Assembly: GCA_029339195.1 (NCBI GenBank)
Contig: JAPTJF010000622.1
Coordinates: 1-28,213 of the forward strand
DNA from: Micractinium sp. NFX-FRZ
Lineage: Eukaryota > Chlorophyta > Trebouxiophyceae > Chlorellales > Chlorellaceae
Direction: 5' to 3'
DNA length: 28,213 nucleotides
Position 1 is the stretch's first letter; each line of letters begins with the position of its first letter. Below the pieces are notes generated by a model. The model did no database searches, had not been told where the DNA came from, and saw only the letters and a program-made list of their open reading frames with translations. The position numbers and the translations under genes were made by a program. Positions 10,003 to 28,213 of this stretch are shown piece by piece.

Positions 10003-12362
10003 TCACTCGCGCCCGCTGTTGGGGTTGGGCCCCCGCTGCTCCCCCTGCAGCGTCTGCCTCAGCTGCATGATGTGCTGGCGCAGGTGGCGGAGGCGGGGGT
10101 TGATGGCCACCGCCTGCTGGAAGGCGGCCAGGGCGCCAGCATTGTCGCCCACCGCGCCGCAGCACATGCCCATGCCGGAAGCGGCGGCAAAGTGGTACGG
10201 GTTCTGCAGCAGCAGCAGGGGGGGAGGGGGGCACAGGAGGGGGGCACAGGGTGGACCGCGTTGTGTTGCTGCCCAGGTTTGCTGGCTCAGGGGGGAACAA
10301 GCAGGGACGGGAAGCCGCATGCGGCTGCTGCCAGCCTGCTGCCCAGCAGGCACGGCGCGGCACGCCACCACCCGCCTCCGCCCCTCCCCAACCCACCATC
10401 CCCACCCAGCATCGCAGCACACCACCCGCCCCTCCCCAACCCACCATCCTGCGTCCCTCCCCCTCCCACCCACCATCTGGAGCACAATGCGGCAGTCTGA
10501 GATGGCGTCGGCGTAGCGCTGCTGCAGGTACAGCACAGTGGCGCGCTTGTTGTAGGCCTGCAGGCGGGAGGCAGGGCAGGCGGGGGGGGGGGGGAGTTGG
10601 CGGAAGGGGAGGGCGTGTAAGAACAGAGGCGCGACAGGAGCAGCACATTGACGCGCTTGTTGCAGGGCTGAGAGGGCTTTCCGGGTGTGGGGCGCGGTGT
10701 GAGGGTGGGAGGCCGGGTGCAGGGGCAGTCGGGCAGTGAGAGCCGAGAAGGGCGCGCTGTGCGACATGCCAGAGCGTCCCCCACACCCATCAGCCCCCCT
10801 GAGACACGTGGGCCTGTCGCACACATCACCACCACTACAGCCCCAGCAGTTGTCTGCACGCCGTGCTGGCCACTCCCACCCACCCACCCAGGTCTGCCCG
10901 CCTTGCCTGCCTCCCCACACTGCCAACCCCTCCCCCCCCGCCCTGACCTCTGCAAAGGTGGGTGCCGCCTTCACCATGTCATCAAACAGCTCCAGCGCCT
11001 GCAGGGGCGGGGGCAACACATTCAATGGACGGAGGCAATTGACGTAAAGTGTGTTCTAAAGTAAGTCGGTGTGAGTTAGCCGCCGATTTTGGGTCGCAGA
11101 GCACCAGGGCGGTGAAGAGCTCCTGCAGAGGCAGGGGCGAGGTTACGCACCCGGATTGCGTGCAGGCAGGTTTGAGGCTCAAGCCACTGGTGGCTTTGCA
11201 GCGATGAACCAAACAGCACCGGTTGAGCCAGCACTTGGACTGCATGCTGGCTAACGCACGCTCTCGCCCACCCCAGCCCCCCACCTAGCAACCCCCGCCG
11301 ACCCGGCTGCCCACCCACCTGGTCCCACTGCTCCGGGCGGCGCATCAGGCTCACGCCCTGTGCCATGCGCTGCTTGAGCTCGGGCGTGGGGCAGGCCATG
11401 AAGAGGAGCCACAGGCTCTCCTCCGCCGCACCAGCCAGCACATCACCATCGTGCAGCGCCGCCGCCAGCGCGGGGGCGGCGTCCCAGTCGCCCAGCTCGC
11501 CCAGCTGGGCCAGCGCGGCCAGCCGCTCGGCCAGCGCCGCCGCCTCCTTCTCCCCAGCAGTATTGGCATCGGCATTGGCATTGGCAGCACCGGAAGACCC
11601 ACTGCCGCTGCCGCCGGCCACCCAGGAGGTGCGGTCCAGCTTGTCCAGCAGCGCCAGCAGCAGCGCCTTGCTGGCGGGCAGCCGATCCGTCAGCGACTCC
11701 ACCTCCCGCTTGGCCTGGGCGGCCGCCTTGTAGTCCTCCTCGCGCACCGCCAAGTCCAGCTGCCTGCAGGCAGTGCAGGGGTGGGGTGGGGTGGTCACAA
11801 TGTGGGGGGCTGGCTATGAGAGGGGCTCAGCAGGCGACGGCCTTGGTAGCCCTCGTCGAGATGCCTGCCTGCAAAGAGGGTGGTGTGTGAGGAGGGTGCG
11901 TAGGTGAGGCAGGACATGTGCACAGGCACTGTGCAGGCAGCAGAGCAAGAATGGCGTCCATGCACACCCTGCTCCAGCTGACTGTCGTTGGGGAGTGCGG
12001 CGGACGCGTCAGGCAAGGCACAACGCTGCTTGAGGGGGAGCAGGGGGGCGTGTTGAGAGGGCTTGCCGAGGGCTTGGGAGGGCTTGCAGAGGGGTGAAGA
12101 CGAAGTGCATGAGATATGCACTTGCGGGCGGCCGCGTGCAATGAGGCCCAGCCCACCCCGCCCTGCCGCACCTGCGTGCCAGCTGCAGGCGCTCCCAGGC
12201 ACCCATGGATTCGTGACCCGGCAGCTCGGCCCTCGTCAGCGTGACGCGGCGGGCTGCAGGCGCCGGCCGGGTTGGGGCACACCGGCTGAGGCGCAGGCCA
12301 CTGCCTGCTGGAGAGGCAGGCCGCAAGCCTGCCGTCCGCCCGTACTGCACCGTGGTTGCCAT
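10003..12362 (-). CDS. UVR-motif and TPR protein, likely plastid-targeted
   Basis: Five minus-strand exons with consistent phases: 12172-12362, 11319-11763, 10948-10998, 10474-10557, 10003-10203; 323 aa. Residues 1-45 are Arg/Ala/Pro rich and lack acids, a plausible chloroplast transit peptide. A UVR (UvrB/UvrC) motif follows at about 65-92, QLDLAVREEDYKAAAQAKRE, a helical hairpin for protein contact. A Gly/Ser/Ala linker and a helical region (about 130-205) lead into two or three TPR units from about residue 206: QALELFDDMVKAAPTFAE, AYNKRATVLYLQQRYADAI, then NPYHFAAASGMGMC and GALAAFQQAVAINP. The TPR part resembles short bacterial-type TPR proteins with AxNKRAT...YADAI. A scaffold or adaptor role is inferred; no catalytic domain is present. 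The 408-nt intron after exon 1 and the 390-nt intron before exon 4 hold no other gene. Start chosen because translation from the ATG gives the transit peptide. Confidence 0.75.
11085..11123 (-). other. exon-like relic resembling the downstream TPR exon
   Basis: After a good acceptor (CTCTGCAG) the frame reads ELFTALVLCDPKS, similar to ELFDDMVKAAPTF encoded by the true exon 10948-10998. No donor gives the right phase, and skipping it joins exons 11319-11763 and 10948-10998 perfectly (…EQWDQ/ALELFDD…), so I leave it out of the gene model. Confidence 0.35.
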
Positions 12363-12823
12363 GCTGCGTAGGTTGGAATCTGCAGGCAGAGGGGACAGAG
12401 GGGGCACAAGGGTTGGGGGCGACGCTGCGACGGGCTCCGGCGCCGGCGAGGCGGCAGCAGCGTCCTGTGGACGGTTGTCGGCGGGGTGACGGCGCAAGTG
12501 CAACATTCAGCAGTGCACCCAGCGCCTCACAAACGTGATGCACGCGTGCCTGGGCTCCGGAAGCGGCCGACAGTTTGTGCGGCTGGTGGAGCACCACACG
12601 TCCAGCCGCTGGACCGCTACGGTGTATTGCAGACTAAATTTGGAGTGTCGAGGGGTGCAGCACTGCGTCTGCAAGCCCCGACGCGCTTCTCTTCAGAGCG
12701 CTGAGCCACGTCACCAGGGCGCCAAAACTTTTACTCATACTGCATGCATTGTGCGGCGATTTCAACCATTTAGTAGTAGCGTTAATTAGCAGCTGGCAGG
12801 TCCACGAGGGGCCTGGCCTGAAC
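12363..12823. promoter_or_regulatory. divergent promoter region, UVR-TPR gene / DHX37
   Basis: 461 bp separate the two ATGs, so both promoters must share this stretch. AT-rich patches, rare in this window, occur at about 12633-12643 (ACTAAATTTGG) and 12769-12790 (TTTAGTAGTAGCGTTAATTA). The latter sits 35-55 bp before the DHX37 ATG. No exact motif is claimed. Confidence 0.5.
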
Positions 12824-22573
<9,750 letters not shown>

Positions 22574-23112
22574 GGGCGGGGCGTTAGCTGGTCAGCCTGG
22601 AAGGCCTTTTGCCACCAACACCACGGCACTTGCTCACCAGCTGTTGTGTAAGAGCACATAGCATGTGTTGTGGAGCTGGAGAAGGGTAGGAGCTGGTTAG
22701 CAGTGCTAGCGTACCAGCGGCCTGCGTGGCCGAAGCAGCTAGCAGCGCGCCTTTGGCCATGCAGGCAGCTGCCACCTCGGGATGCATTTGATGTGGGAAC
22801 AGAATGGCCGTGAAAATTGGCCAGCTGGTATGGTGGTACTGGTGAGTTAGAGGGTAGGATACTGGTGCTGCTGCCCGGTACTGCTTGCAGCAGCAGCAGT
22901 CGTGACCGATGTGACCGCAGCTTGCTACGCGACGCAAAGCTTGCTGCTACTCTGGGAGTCCGCCTATACACCCAGCCGTGCCATACAGACAAGCTGCTTC
23001 TCTTCAGGTGCGACGGCGGCAGCTTCCCGGACAACGAAGCCCTGACGCGGCAGCTACCCGGCCCGCGCAGGCTCCACAAGCTTCCACACGCATTCGGCTA
23101 AGCCGCCGCATA
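22574..23112. other. intergenic region, DHX37 to membrane-protein gene
   Basis: Holds the DHX37 3' UTR, with TGTAA at 22647-22651 about 75 nt after the stop, and presumably the promoter of the next gene. No coding exon recognised. Confidence 0.5.
22647..22651 (+). promoter_or_regulatory. putative poly(A) signal TGTAA of DHX37
   Basis: TGTAA about 75 nt beyond the TGA of the helicase gene, a typical algal position. Confidence 0.6.
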
Positions 23113-25614
23113 ATGGACGCGCTGAAAGGCTGGCGCCAGGCTCCGTTCAGGAGGTCAGGGGGGTGGAAGGCTGCCTGGCAGCTGGAGGCGCCCTGCAGGC
23201 GCCTGTGACTTGAATGTGGAGAGGAATCCGCCAAGGGCACATTTTGCGGCGGGCGCCGCGGAAATGCATACATCCGGCCCCCCGCCGCCCGCCGGCGCTG
23301 GCCCCCGGCGGCCGTTCACACTGCCGGCTGCTCCTCCCTGCAGGGCCATGAACGAGCGCGGGGCGCGAGAGGATGCCGCTGGCTCTCGCCTCGCCAGCCG
23401 CCTACTGCTCCTCTACAGCGTGTGTTTCCTGCTGCTCAAGCAGGGGAAGCCAGGTGCGCGGGCGCAAGGGGCAAGCGCATGCAGAGGCAGCCACCCGCTC
23501 TGTGTGCATGCATCACCCACTGCTGCTGGCATGCGCCCTGCCTGTGCAGGCCTGTCGCTGGTCAACGCCAGTTACGCCCTGCTGCTGGAGGGGATGGCGG
23601 CGGCCATACCAAAGTGGCACGAGCTGTATGTGTCAAACCGAGAGCCATTTGTTACGCTGGCACAAGTGGTGCAGGCGGCCGTGATGCTCTACACTGGTGC
23701 GCACAGCGGTCAGCAGGGCGGGGTATGGCGGCTGCGATTCGGCCAGTTCACGGTCAATCAATGATCCGTCAGAGAAGCTTTCATCACAAAGGGGAGGGTG
23801 ACATGCGGGGTGGGGGTGGGCAGCGCAGGGCGTGCCGGCCGACACATGCGTTTGCCTGCCGCATGTGGCCTGCTGTCGAAACGCAGGGCAGCAGGCAGGC
23901 CTGGAGCGCTGGCGCCCACCCAGCGCTCTCCTGCACGCTGCCTGTGCCGCCACGGGTTTTGTGCCGTCAACTTAGTGTCCGGCAGGCTCCTCTGCCCACT
24001 TGCGTTCGCTGCAGCCGCTTCACTCAACCTAAGCCCTGGGGGGCCATTTCCACTGCCTTTGCTTGCAGTCGTCAACGGAAGCGAGGATGGCTTCAACATG
24101 CACCATGGTAGCCGCCTGGGGATGTTGGGCACGCTGCTGGCCGGTGAGTCACCCCGCACAGTGATAGAAACCCCAGTTTTTTGCTTCTCCAAAATGCTGG
24201 GACGCCGCATCTGCAGTACACTTTTGTGTTACTGCGGCGCTGTTAAATGAATGAATGAGTGAGTCCCACCGCTCCACCGGTGCCGTCTACCGCCACCGCC
24301 TGGGCAGTGGGGCACGTATGCATGTATGGAGGGCCTTGGGGTGGGGGGAGGGCAGCGCGCTGTGTGCCTGGGCGCAGAGCACACCCCTCTCCGCCCCATG
24401 CAGTCTTGCTTGCCATTACTTTCGGCTGCCGCCCCATTCTGGCTCCCACTGATATGGCACCTCGCTGAGCAGTACCATGCCATGTCACCAGGGGTACTGC
24501 CACCCCGGCCGGCTGCTGCCCACCTCACCGGCTGCTGCCCACCTCACCCCCTCATCCATTATCTGGTGAAGCTCTGGAGGGGCCACACTGACTCCCCGGC
24601 TTCCCCTCGTGCAGGTGGTCCTTTCTTCATGGCCACCGCATCGCTGCACGCCCGCCTGCTGCTGAGCTGGAACGTGGTTGCGCTGCCGGCGGTGGCGCTC
24701 ATGCCGCTCAGCCAGGTGCGCCTTGCGGTGTTCTTCTCAACCGTCTCTGTTCCCTGTGCAGCTCCCGCTGTTCTACGTGCCCTATTTTGGGTGGCATCTG
24801 GAATCCAAAGCTTGGACTTGATTCCTTCCACTCATGCATTTGCGCCCCCTCCTTCTTCTTCGTCTTCGTCTTCCTTCTTCAGGGGCACCGTGTATGTCGG
24901 CGGGTGCTGGAGTCGCCAGGGGTGGAGGCACCGCTGACGGGGCTCTTCCAGCTGCTAGATGGAATGCAGTGAGTGGGCATGGTCACCCAGGTTCAGTCAA
25001 ACCTGCCCTTGTGCATTGATGCGAGCACCGGGCGTGCAAGCCGGGGAGGCGTTCCCGCGCTCCTGCCTGCCCGCCTGCCTGCCTGCGATCCAGCGCACCA
25101 GCGTGCGAGCAGCTTGCACACCCTCGGCTCCACCGTGCTCGCATGCCCTTGGCTGCCACCGTGACAAAATGCCGCCACCATGCCCCGCCGACTAACCCGC
25201 TGCCCCCGTCTCCTCCCACCCGGCAGCGTGGCCTACTCCTCCATCACGGCGCTGCTGCATGGGGGGCCCAAGCCGCCCCAAACGCCGCCGCTGCACGCCT
25301 GCCTGGCCATCAACGCCTGGTGCCTGGCCCTGTGCACCGTGGTGCTCCCGCTGTGCATGCTGCACACCCTGGAGCGTCGCGCGCGCACCCACTTTCGAGC
25401 GGAAGCGGCCCGGCTAGCCCGGGAGGCTGCAGAGTCGGCGCGCACTCTAAACACAGCCGTGGCCCTGGCAGCTGCCCGGGCGGCGGAGGCTGAAGCGCCG
25501 GTGGAGCAGGTGGCGACATTCCCGCTTACCGGCCTGTGGCTGCTGGACGTTTGGCTCTACAGCCACTGCTGCTGGGCGCTAGCGGTCACGGTGTTTAGCC
25601 AGCCGACGGCCTGA
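23113..25614 (+). CDS. multi-pass membrane protein of unknown function
   Basis: Modelled exons: 23113-23153, 23344-23453, 23550-23696, 24069-24143, 24615-24715, 24762-24776, 24883-24968, 25227-25614; 320 aa, phases consistent. I recognise no family. Hydrophobic stretches are visible at RLLLLYSVCFLLL, FVTLAQVVQAAVMLY, LLLSWNVVALPAVALM, LAINAWCLALCTVVLPLCML and GLWLLDVWLYSHCCWALAVTVF, so about five membrane spans. An Arg/Ala-rich helical segment (ERRARTHFRAEAARLAREAAE) lies between the last two and could be a short coiled coil on one face. The first exon is the least sure: an alternative is the ATG at 23348 or 23264. The intron 23454-23549 is 96 nt and open in frame, so its retention would add 32 residues. 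The 15-nt exon 24762-24776 is optional, since skipping it also keeps phase. The introns 23697-24068 and 24144-24614 hold no other gene. Confidence 0.65.
24509..24546 (+). repeat. 19-bp tandem duplication in an intron
   Basis: CCGGCTGCTGCCCACCTCA occurs twice in direct succession in the intron 24144-24614. Confidence 0.85.
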
Positions 25615-26089
25615 GGGCAGAGTGCACCTCAGATAGTAGGTGGTAGTGATTTCATGCACGTTTGTAAGCCACACTGCGATACCCTGAGCAGACAGCCTTG
25701 ATGAGCAGGGAGAGTGCAGAATAGGCAAAATGTGTCGGCCTCTTGGCTTCAGGGCCAGAGACCTGTGCTGGCATCAGCTGCCCCAGCCCTTTGGTTCCAG
25801 TGCACCCTGTGGCGGGCGTGGCCAACTGCTGGCAGGGAGACGGAGAGGCACAGAAGGCGCAATCCTGGGGCCCATGCCGGCTGCTAGAAATGACCCTGCA
25901 AATTCTCACATGTAAGGCCTTTTATCTTGTATCGCCTTCTCTTGGACTCAAATGTCTATCCTCATACCACATGTAGGAATGTAGCCAGGTCAGCCACGAT
26001 CGAGTGACCTGACTGACGGGGAGTAAGCACGCCCAAACTTTCAGCACTCTGACAGCAAACGGCCGGCCCTATCTCCTGACAGGCAAATC
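25615..26089. other. intergenic region, membrane-protein gene to SDR gene
   Basis: About 475 bp between two plus-strand genes. TGTAA motifs at 25663-25667 and 25911-25915 are candidate poly(A) signals for the gene to the left; the AT-richer stretch from about 25900 to 26040 is the likely promoter of the SDR gene. No exon seen. Confidence 0.5.
25911..25915 (+). promoter_or_regulatory. putative poly(A) signal TGTAA of the membrane-protein gene
   Basis: TGTAA about 300 nt after the stop codon; a nearer copy at 25663-25667 is only about 50 nt away. Confidence 0.4.
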
Positions 26090-27601
26090 ATGTCGCTTAC
26101 AGGCCAGCGCGTGGTCGTGACTGGCGCTTCCGGTGCGTTGGAAATGGTGCACCCGGCAGAGCCGAGCTGCCTGCACTGTCCAAGGCCGCCGCCCAAGGCG
26201 TCCCATGCCTGCCGCCGCTGCCACCTGCCACGGCTGCGTGCCCTGTCGCCCTGCAGGCATTGTGGGCTCGGGCGTGGCCCACGCCTTCCTCGAGGCGGGC
26301 GCCACAGTTGTTGCGCCAGCACGCTCGCCCGGCAGCAGGTCCAAGGTGGAAGCTGGGCTGGGCGGCCTGCCTGGCGCCGCCGACCGCCTGCATGTGCCGG
26401 TGGTGGACTATGGGACGGTGGAGGGGGCGCAAGAGCTGGCTCGGTTCGTGGCTCAAACACTGAGCGGCGGGCGGGTGGACCATGTGGTGTCGGTTGCTGG
26501 CGGTGAGTGCGCGGCTGGTTGAAGGCGGCTGCTGGCAGCTGGCGGGTGCAGGGCCCAACGCTTGCTGCCTGGGAGGGGCTCACAGGTTGCCCCCGAAACG
26601 TCACACCTTCAACTTGACCAGCATGCACTTCTGGACGGCCTCAGCATGGTAGCATGCCACCTGGGCAAGGCTGTGTGTTGAACTTCTGGCGCCCTGCCAC
26701 AATCTGCTTCTGCTCCTCTGCTTCTGCTCCTCTGCGCCCCGCTGTGCCCTGCTTTGCACAATCACACATGCAGGCATGGCGCCGGTGTGCGCGCTGACAG
26801 ACGCCACCCCCGAGCAGCTGAACGGGGCTGTGGCCGACCGTGTGGCGCCCCACCTCTGGCTGGCCAAGGCCCTGGTCCCGCTGCTGGAGGAGAGCGACGG
26901 CAGCAGTTACACTGTTGTGACCGGCATGCTGGGGGTGAGGCTGTGCTGGGGGTGAGCTGGGCTGCTTTCGCTATCAAGAGGAGCGTGCCAGTCCTGAGAT
27001 ATGGCCACGATGCCATGCTGCTGCACAGGGTTCCTGCCGCTGTATTGTCCTGCCTGCACCGGGCAGTGGCTGGCGTGCCAGTTGGGGCGTGGTGGGCGGC
27101 AGCCACTTCCTGCCCAGCAGCGGGCCCGTGAGCTTGCTTTCTTGCCACAGTGTGCATACCAGCGCCTGCCCGCCTCCCCGCCCTCCTGCCTGGGCCGGCT
27201 CTGCTCTTGCCGCAAGGCTGACTGCCGCATCTCCCCCATACACCTGCCGCCCACTCCCTTTATGCTGCTGCTGCTGATGTTGATGAGCAACATGCTTATT
27301 GAATATGTTGGCTTTGCAGGAGAGCTGCCCCTGGGCCAACGCAGCGCTGACGGCCCTCACCAATGCGGCTGTCTACGGGGCGGTGGTTGCGCTTCGGGCC
27401 GAGCTCAGGGAGCGGGCCGTGAGGGTGAACGAGCTGCGCATCTGCACCGTGATCCGCCGTGACACGGAGCCCGACAACCCTGCGCTGCCCGGTGTGCCCG
27501 CCGCCCCTGCCAGCCGGCTGGGGGCGGTGGTGGTGGGGCTGGCAGCGGGGCGGCAGCGCGACGCCGTGGTGCGCGTGACCGCGGAGCAGCTGCAGGGGTG
27601 A
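26090..27601 (+). CDS. atypical short-chain dehydrogenase/reductase (SDR)
   Basis: Four exons with consistent phases: 26090-26132, 26257-26502, 26774-26934, 27320-27601; 243 aa, the usual SDR length. The N-terminus shows the Rossmann beta1-turn-alpha1, QRVVVTGASGGIVGSG, close to the TGxxxGxG cofactor loop but with Val at the last Gly position. VDHVVSVAGG fits the NNAG-like beta4 strand. SYTVVTGMLGES fits beta5, where the catalytic Ser normally sits. The YxxxK pair is missing: the aligned place reads CPWANAAL instead of YxxxKAAL. The later VNELRI matches beta6. No transit or signal peptide is evident, so a cytosolic protein is likely. SDRs of this subgroup, also seen in bacteria, keep the fold but lack the standard catalytic residues, so the reaction, if any, is unknown. 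Confidence 0.8.
26704..26731 (+). repeat. 14-bp tandem duplication in the SDR intron 2
   Basis: CTGCTTCTGCTCCT is present twice in a row upstream of the acceptor of exon 3, forming part of its pyrimidine tract. Confidence 0.75.
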
Positions 27602-28049
27602 CCATCTGCTTGCTCAGCTCTGAAGGCCTGCCATTTGCCCCTGCGTCCTTCAGTGCACCCATACATCTGCGGGTGAAGAAACCTGTAATATCAGCTGTGG
27701 GAGCCAGGCCAAAGCGGGGGGGCGGATCCATGGAGCAGGCAGGTTGAGGCTGTGGCGGGTACCCGCCTGCACTCTGCACCTGTTTGAGAAGTGTGCCCTG
27801 AATTTCAGCAATTTGCCTGGCGAGTGTAGCAAGGAAGGTGTGTGCACAGTAGTGCTGCTCTCACCACAGCCATGGATCCCATCCAGCCCCATAGACCAAC
27901 AGGGTCGCCCTGTTGAGACCAGCTTGGCAGAGGTTGCCCAGGGCCTCGCACAGGAAGGGGAGCAGGCACCCATTTTAAATCACACAAGCCGGCGGCGCGC
28001 TTGCCGGTCGCCAAACCGGTGCTCAAACCTTGACAATCGCGCTGGGAGG
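27602..28049. other. intergenic region, SDR gene to right-edge gene
   Basis: Contains the SDR 3' UTR with TGTAA at 27684-27688 and a TATA-like ATTTTAAAT at about 27972-27980, some 70 bp before the ATG of the next gene. No exon seen. Confidence 0.5.
27684..27688 (+). promoter_or_regulatory. putative poly(A) signal TGTAA of the SDR gene
   Basis: TGTAA about 85 nt after the SDR stop codon. Confidence 0.6.
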
Positions 28050-28182
28050 ATGCGCCAGGGGAGGCCGACTGCCGCAGTGGCGGCGTTGCTTCTCCTGGCT
28101 GCCTGGCCGGCTGCCTCGGACGCTGCCAGCCTAGGAGCCACCAGTAGATCCGACTGGTTCTCCCGCATTAGTTCCCTACATT
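28050..28182 (+). CDS. first coding exon of a probable secreted protein (partial)
   Basis: The ATG at 28050 opens a frame with a textbook signal peptide: a basic start (MRQGRP), the hydrophobic core AAVAALLLLAAWPAA, and a likely cleavage site after small residues near residues 22-26. The mature part begins SLGATSRSDWFSRISS. A strong donor, CATT/GTAAGC, follows at 28182/28183, leaving phase 1; the gene continues outside the window. The frame stays open to the window edge even if unspliced. The family cannot be told from 44 residues. The TATA-like ATTTTAAAT 70 bp upstream supports the start. Confidence 0.6.
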
Positions 28183-28213
28183 GTAAGCCCGGGTTCTCAA
28201 AATCCCCACCTTG

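Noticed and set aside
10948..11284. Including the exon 11085-11123 in the UVR-TPR coding sequence
   Set aside because: The only in-phase donor would leave a 19-nt intron; skipping it produces a proper TPR helix (EQWDQALELFDDMV).
11815..11880. HLDEGYQGRRLLS as an extra exon of the UVR-TPR gene
   Set aside because: It needs a poor GTGACC donor and a 35-nt intron, whereas joining 12172 directly to 11763 gives a perfect phase and an unbroken UVR motif.

Overview
The window is GC-rich, intron-dense nuclear DNA of a green alga, most likely a Chlorella-like trebouxiophyte. The supporting signs are short GT-AG introns in almost every gene, plastid-type transit peptides, TGTAA motifs after most stop codons, and long GC-rich low-complexity linkers. 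The clade is an inference; the eukaryotic, plant-lineage character is seen directly. There are no operons, CRISPR arrays, tRNAs, rRNAs or recognisable transposons.

Layout, left to right. A fragment at the left edge (2-79, +) may be the C-terminus of an upstream gene. A MYND zinc-finger protein gene lies on the minus strand (613-4216) and is divergent, across about 950 bp, from a plastid-type EamA/DMT transporter (5169-7817, +). A 2.2-kb gene-free stretch of 3' UTRs separates the transporter from a convergent minus-strand gene for a UVR-motif plus TPR protein with a likely transit peptide (10003-12362). That gene shares a 461-bp divergent promoter region with the largest gene, a 19-exon DEAH-box RNA helicase of the DHX37/Dhr1 type (12824-22573, +), a ribosome-biogenesis factor. 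Then come an unrecognised multi-pass membrane protein (23113-25614, +), an atypical short-chain dehydrogenase/reductase (26090-27601, +), and at the right edge the first coding exon of a protein with a signal peptide (from 28050, +).

All exon models were built by hand from splice signals. In every complete model the exon phases add up to an open frame; the MYND gene does so only if a 26-nt stretch is removed. The genes show no common pathway; this is an ordinary housekeeping neighbourhood with two divergent promoter pairs.

The most unusual signal is inside the helicase gene. At three separate places the sequence around an exon-intron junction has been tandemly duplicated into the neighbouring intron: the DEAH exon start is present three times, the end of exon 10 twice, and the end of exon 15 three times. 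The same gene has a GC-AG intron at helicase motif V. Together these look like a record of intron growth, and possibly of splice-site or microexon birth, by local tandem duplication.
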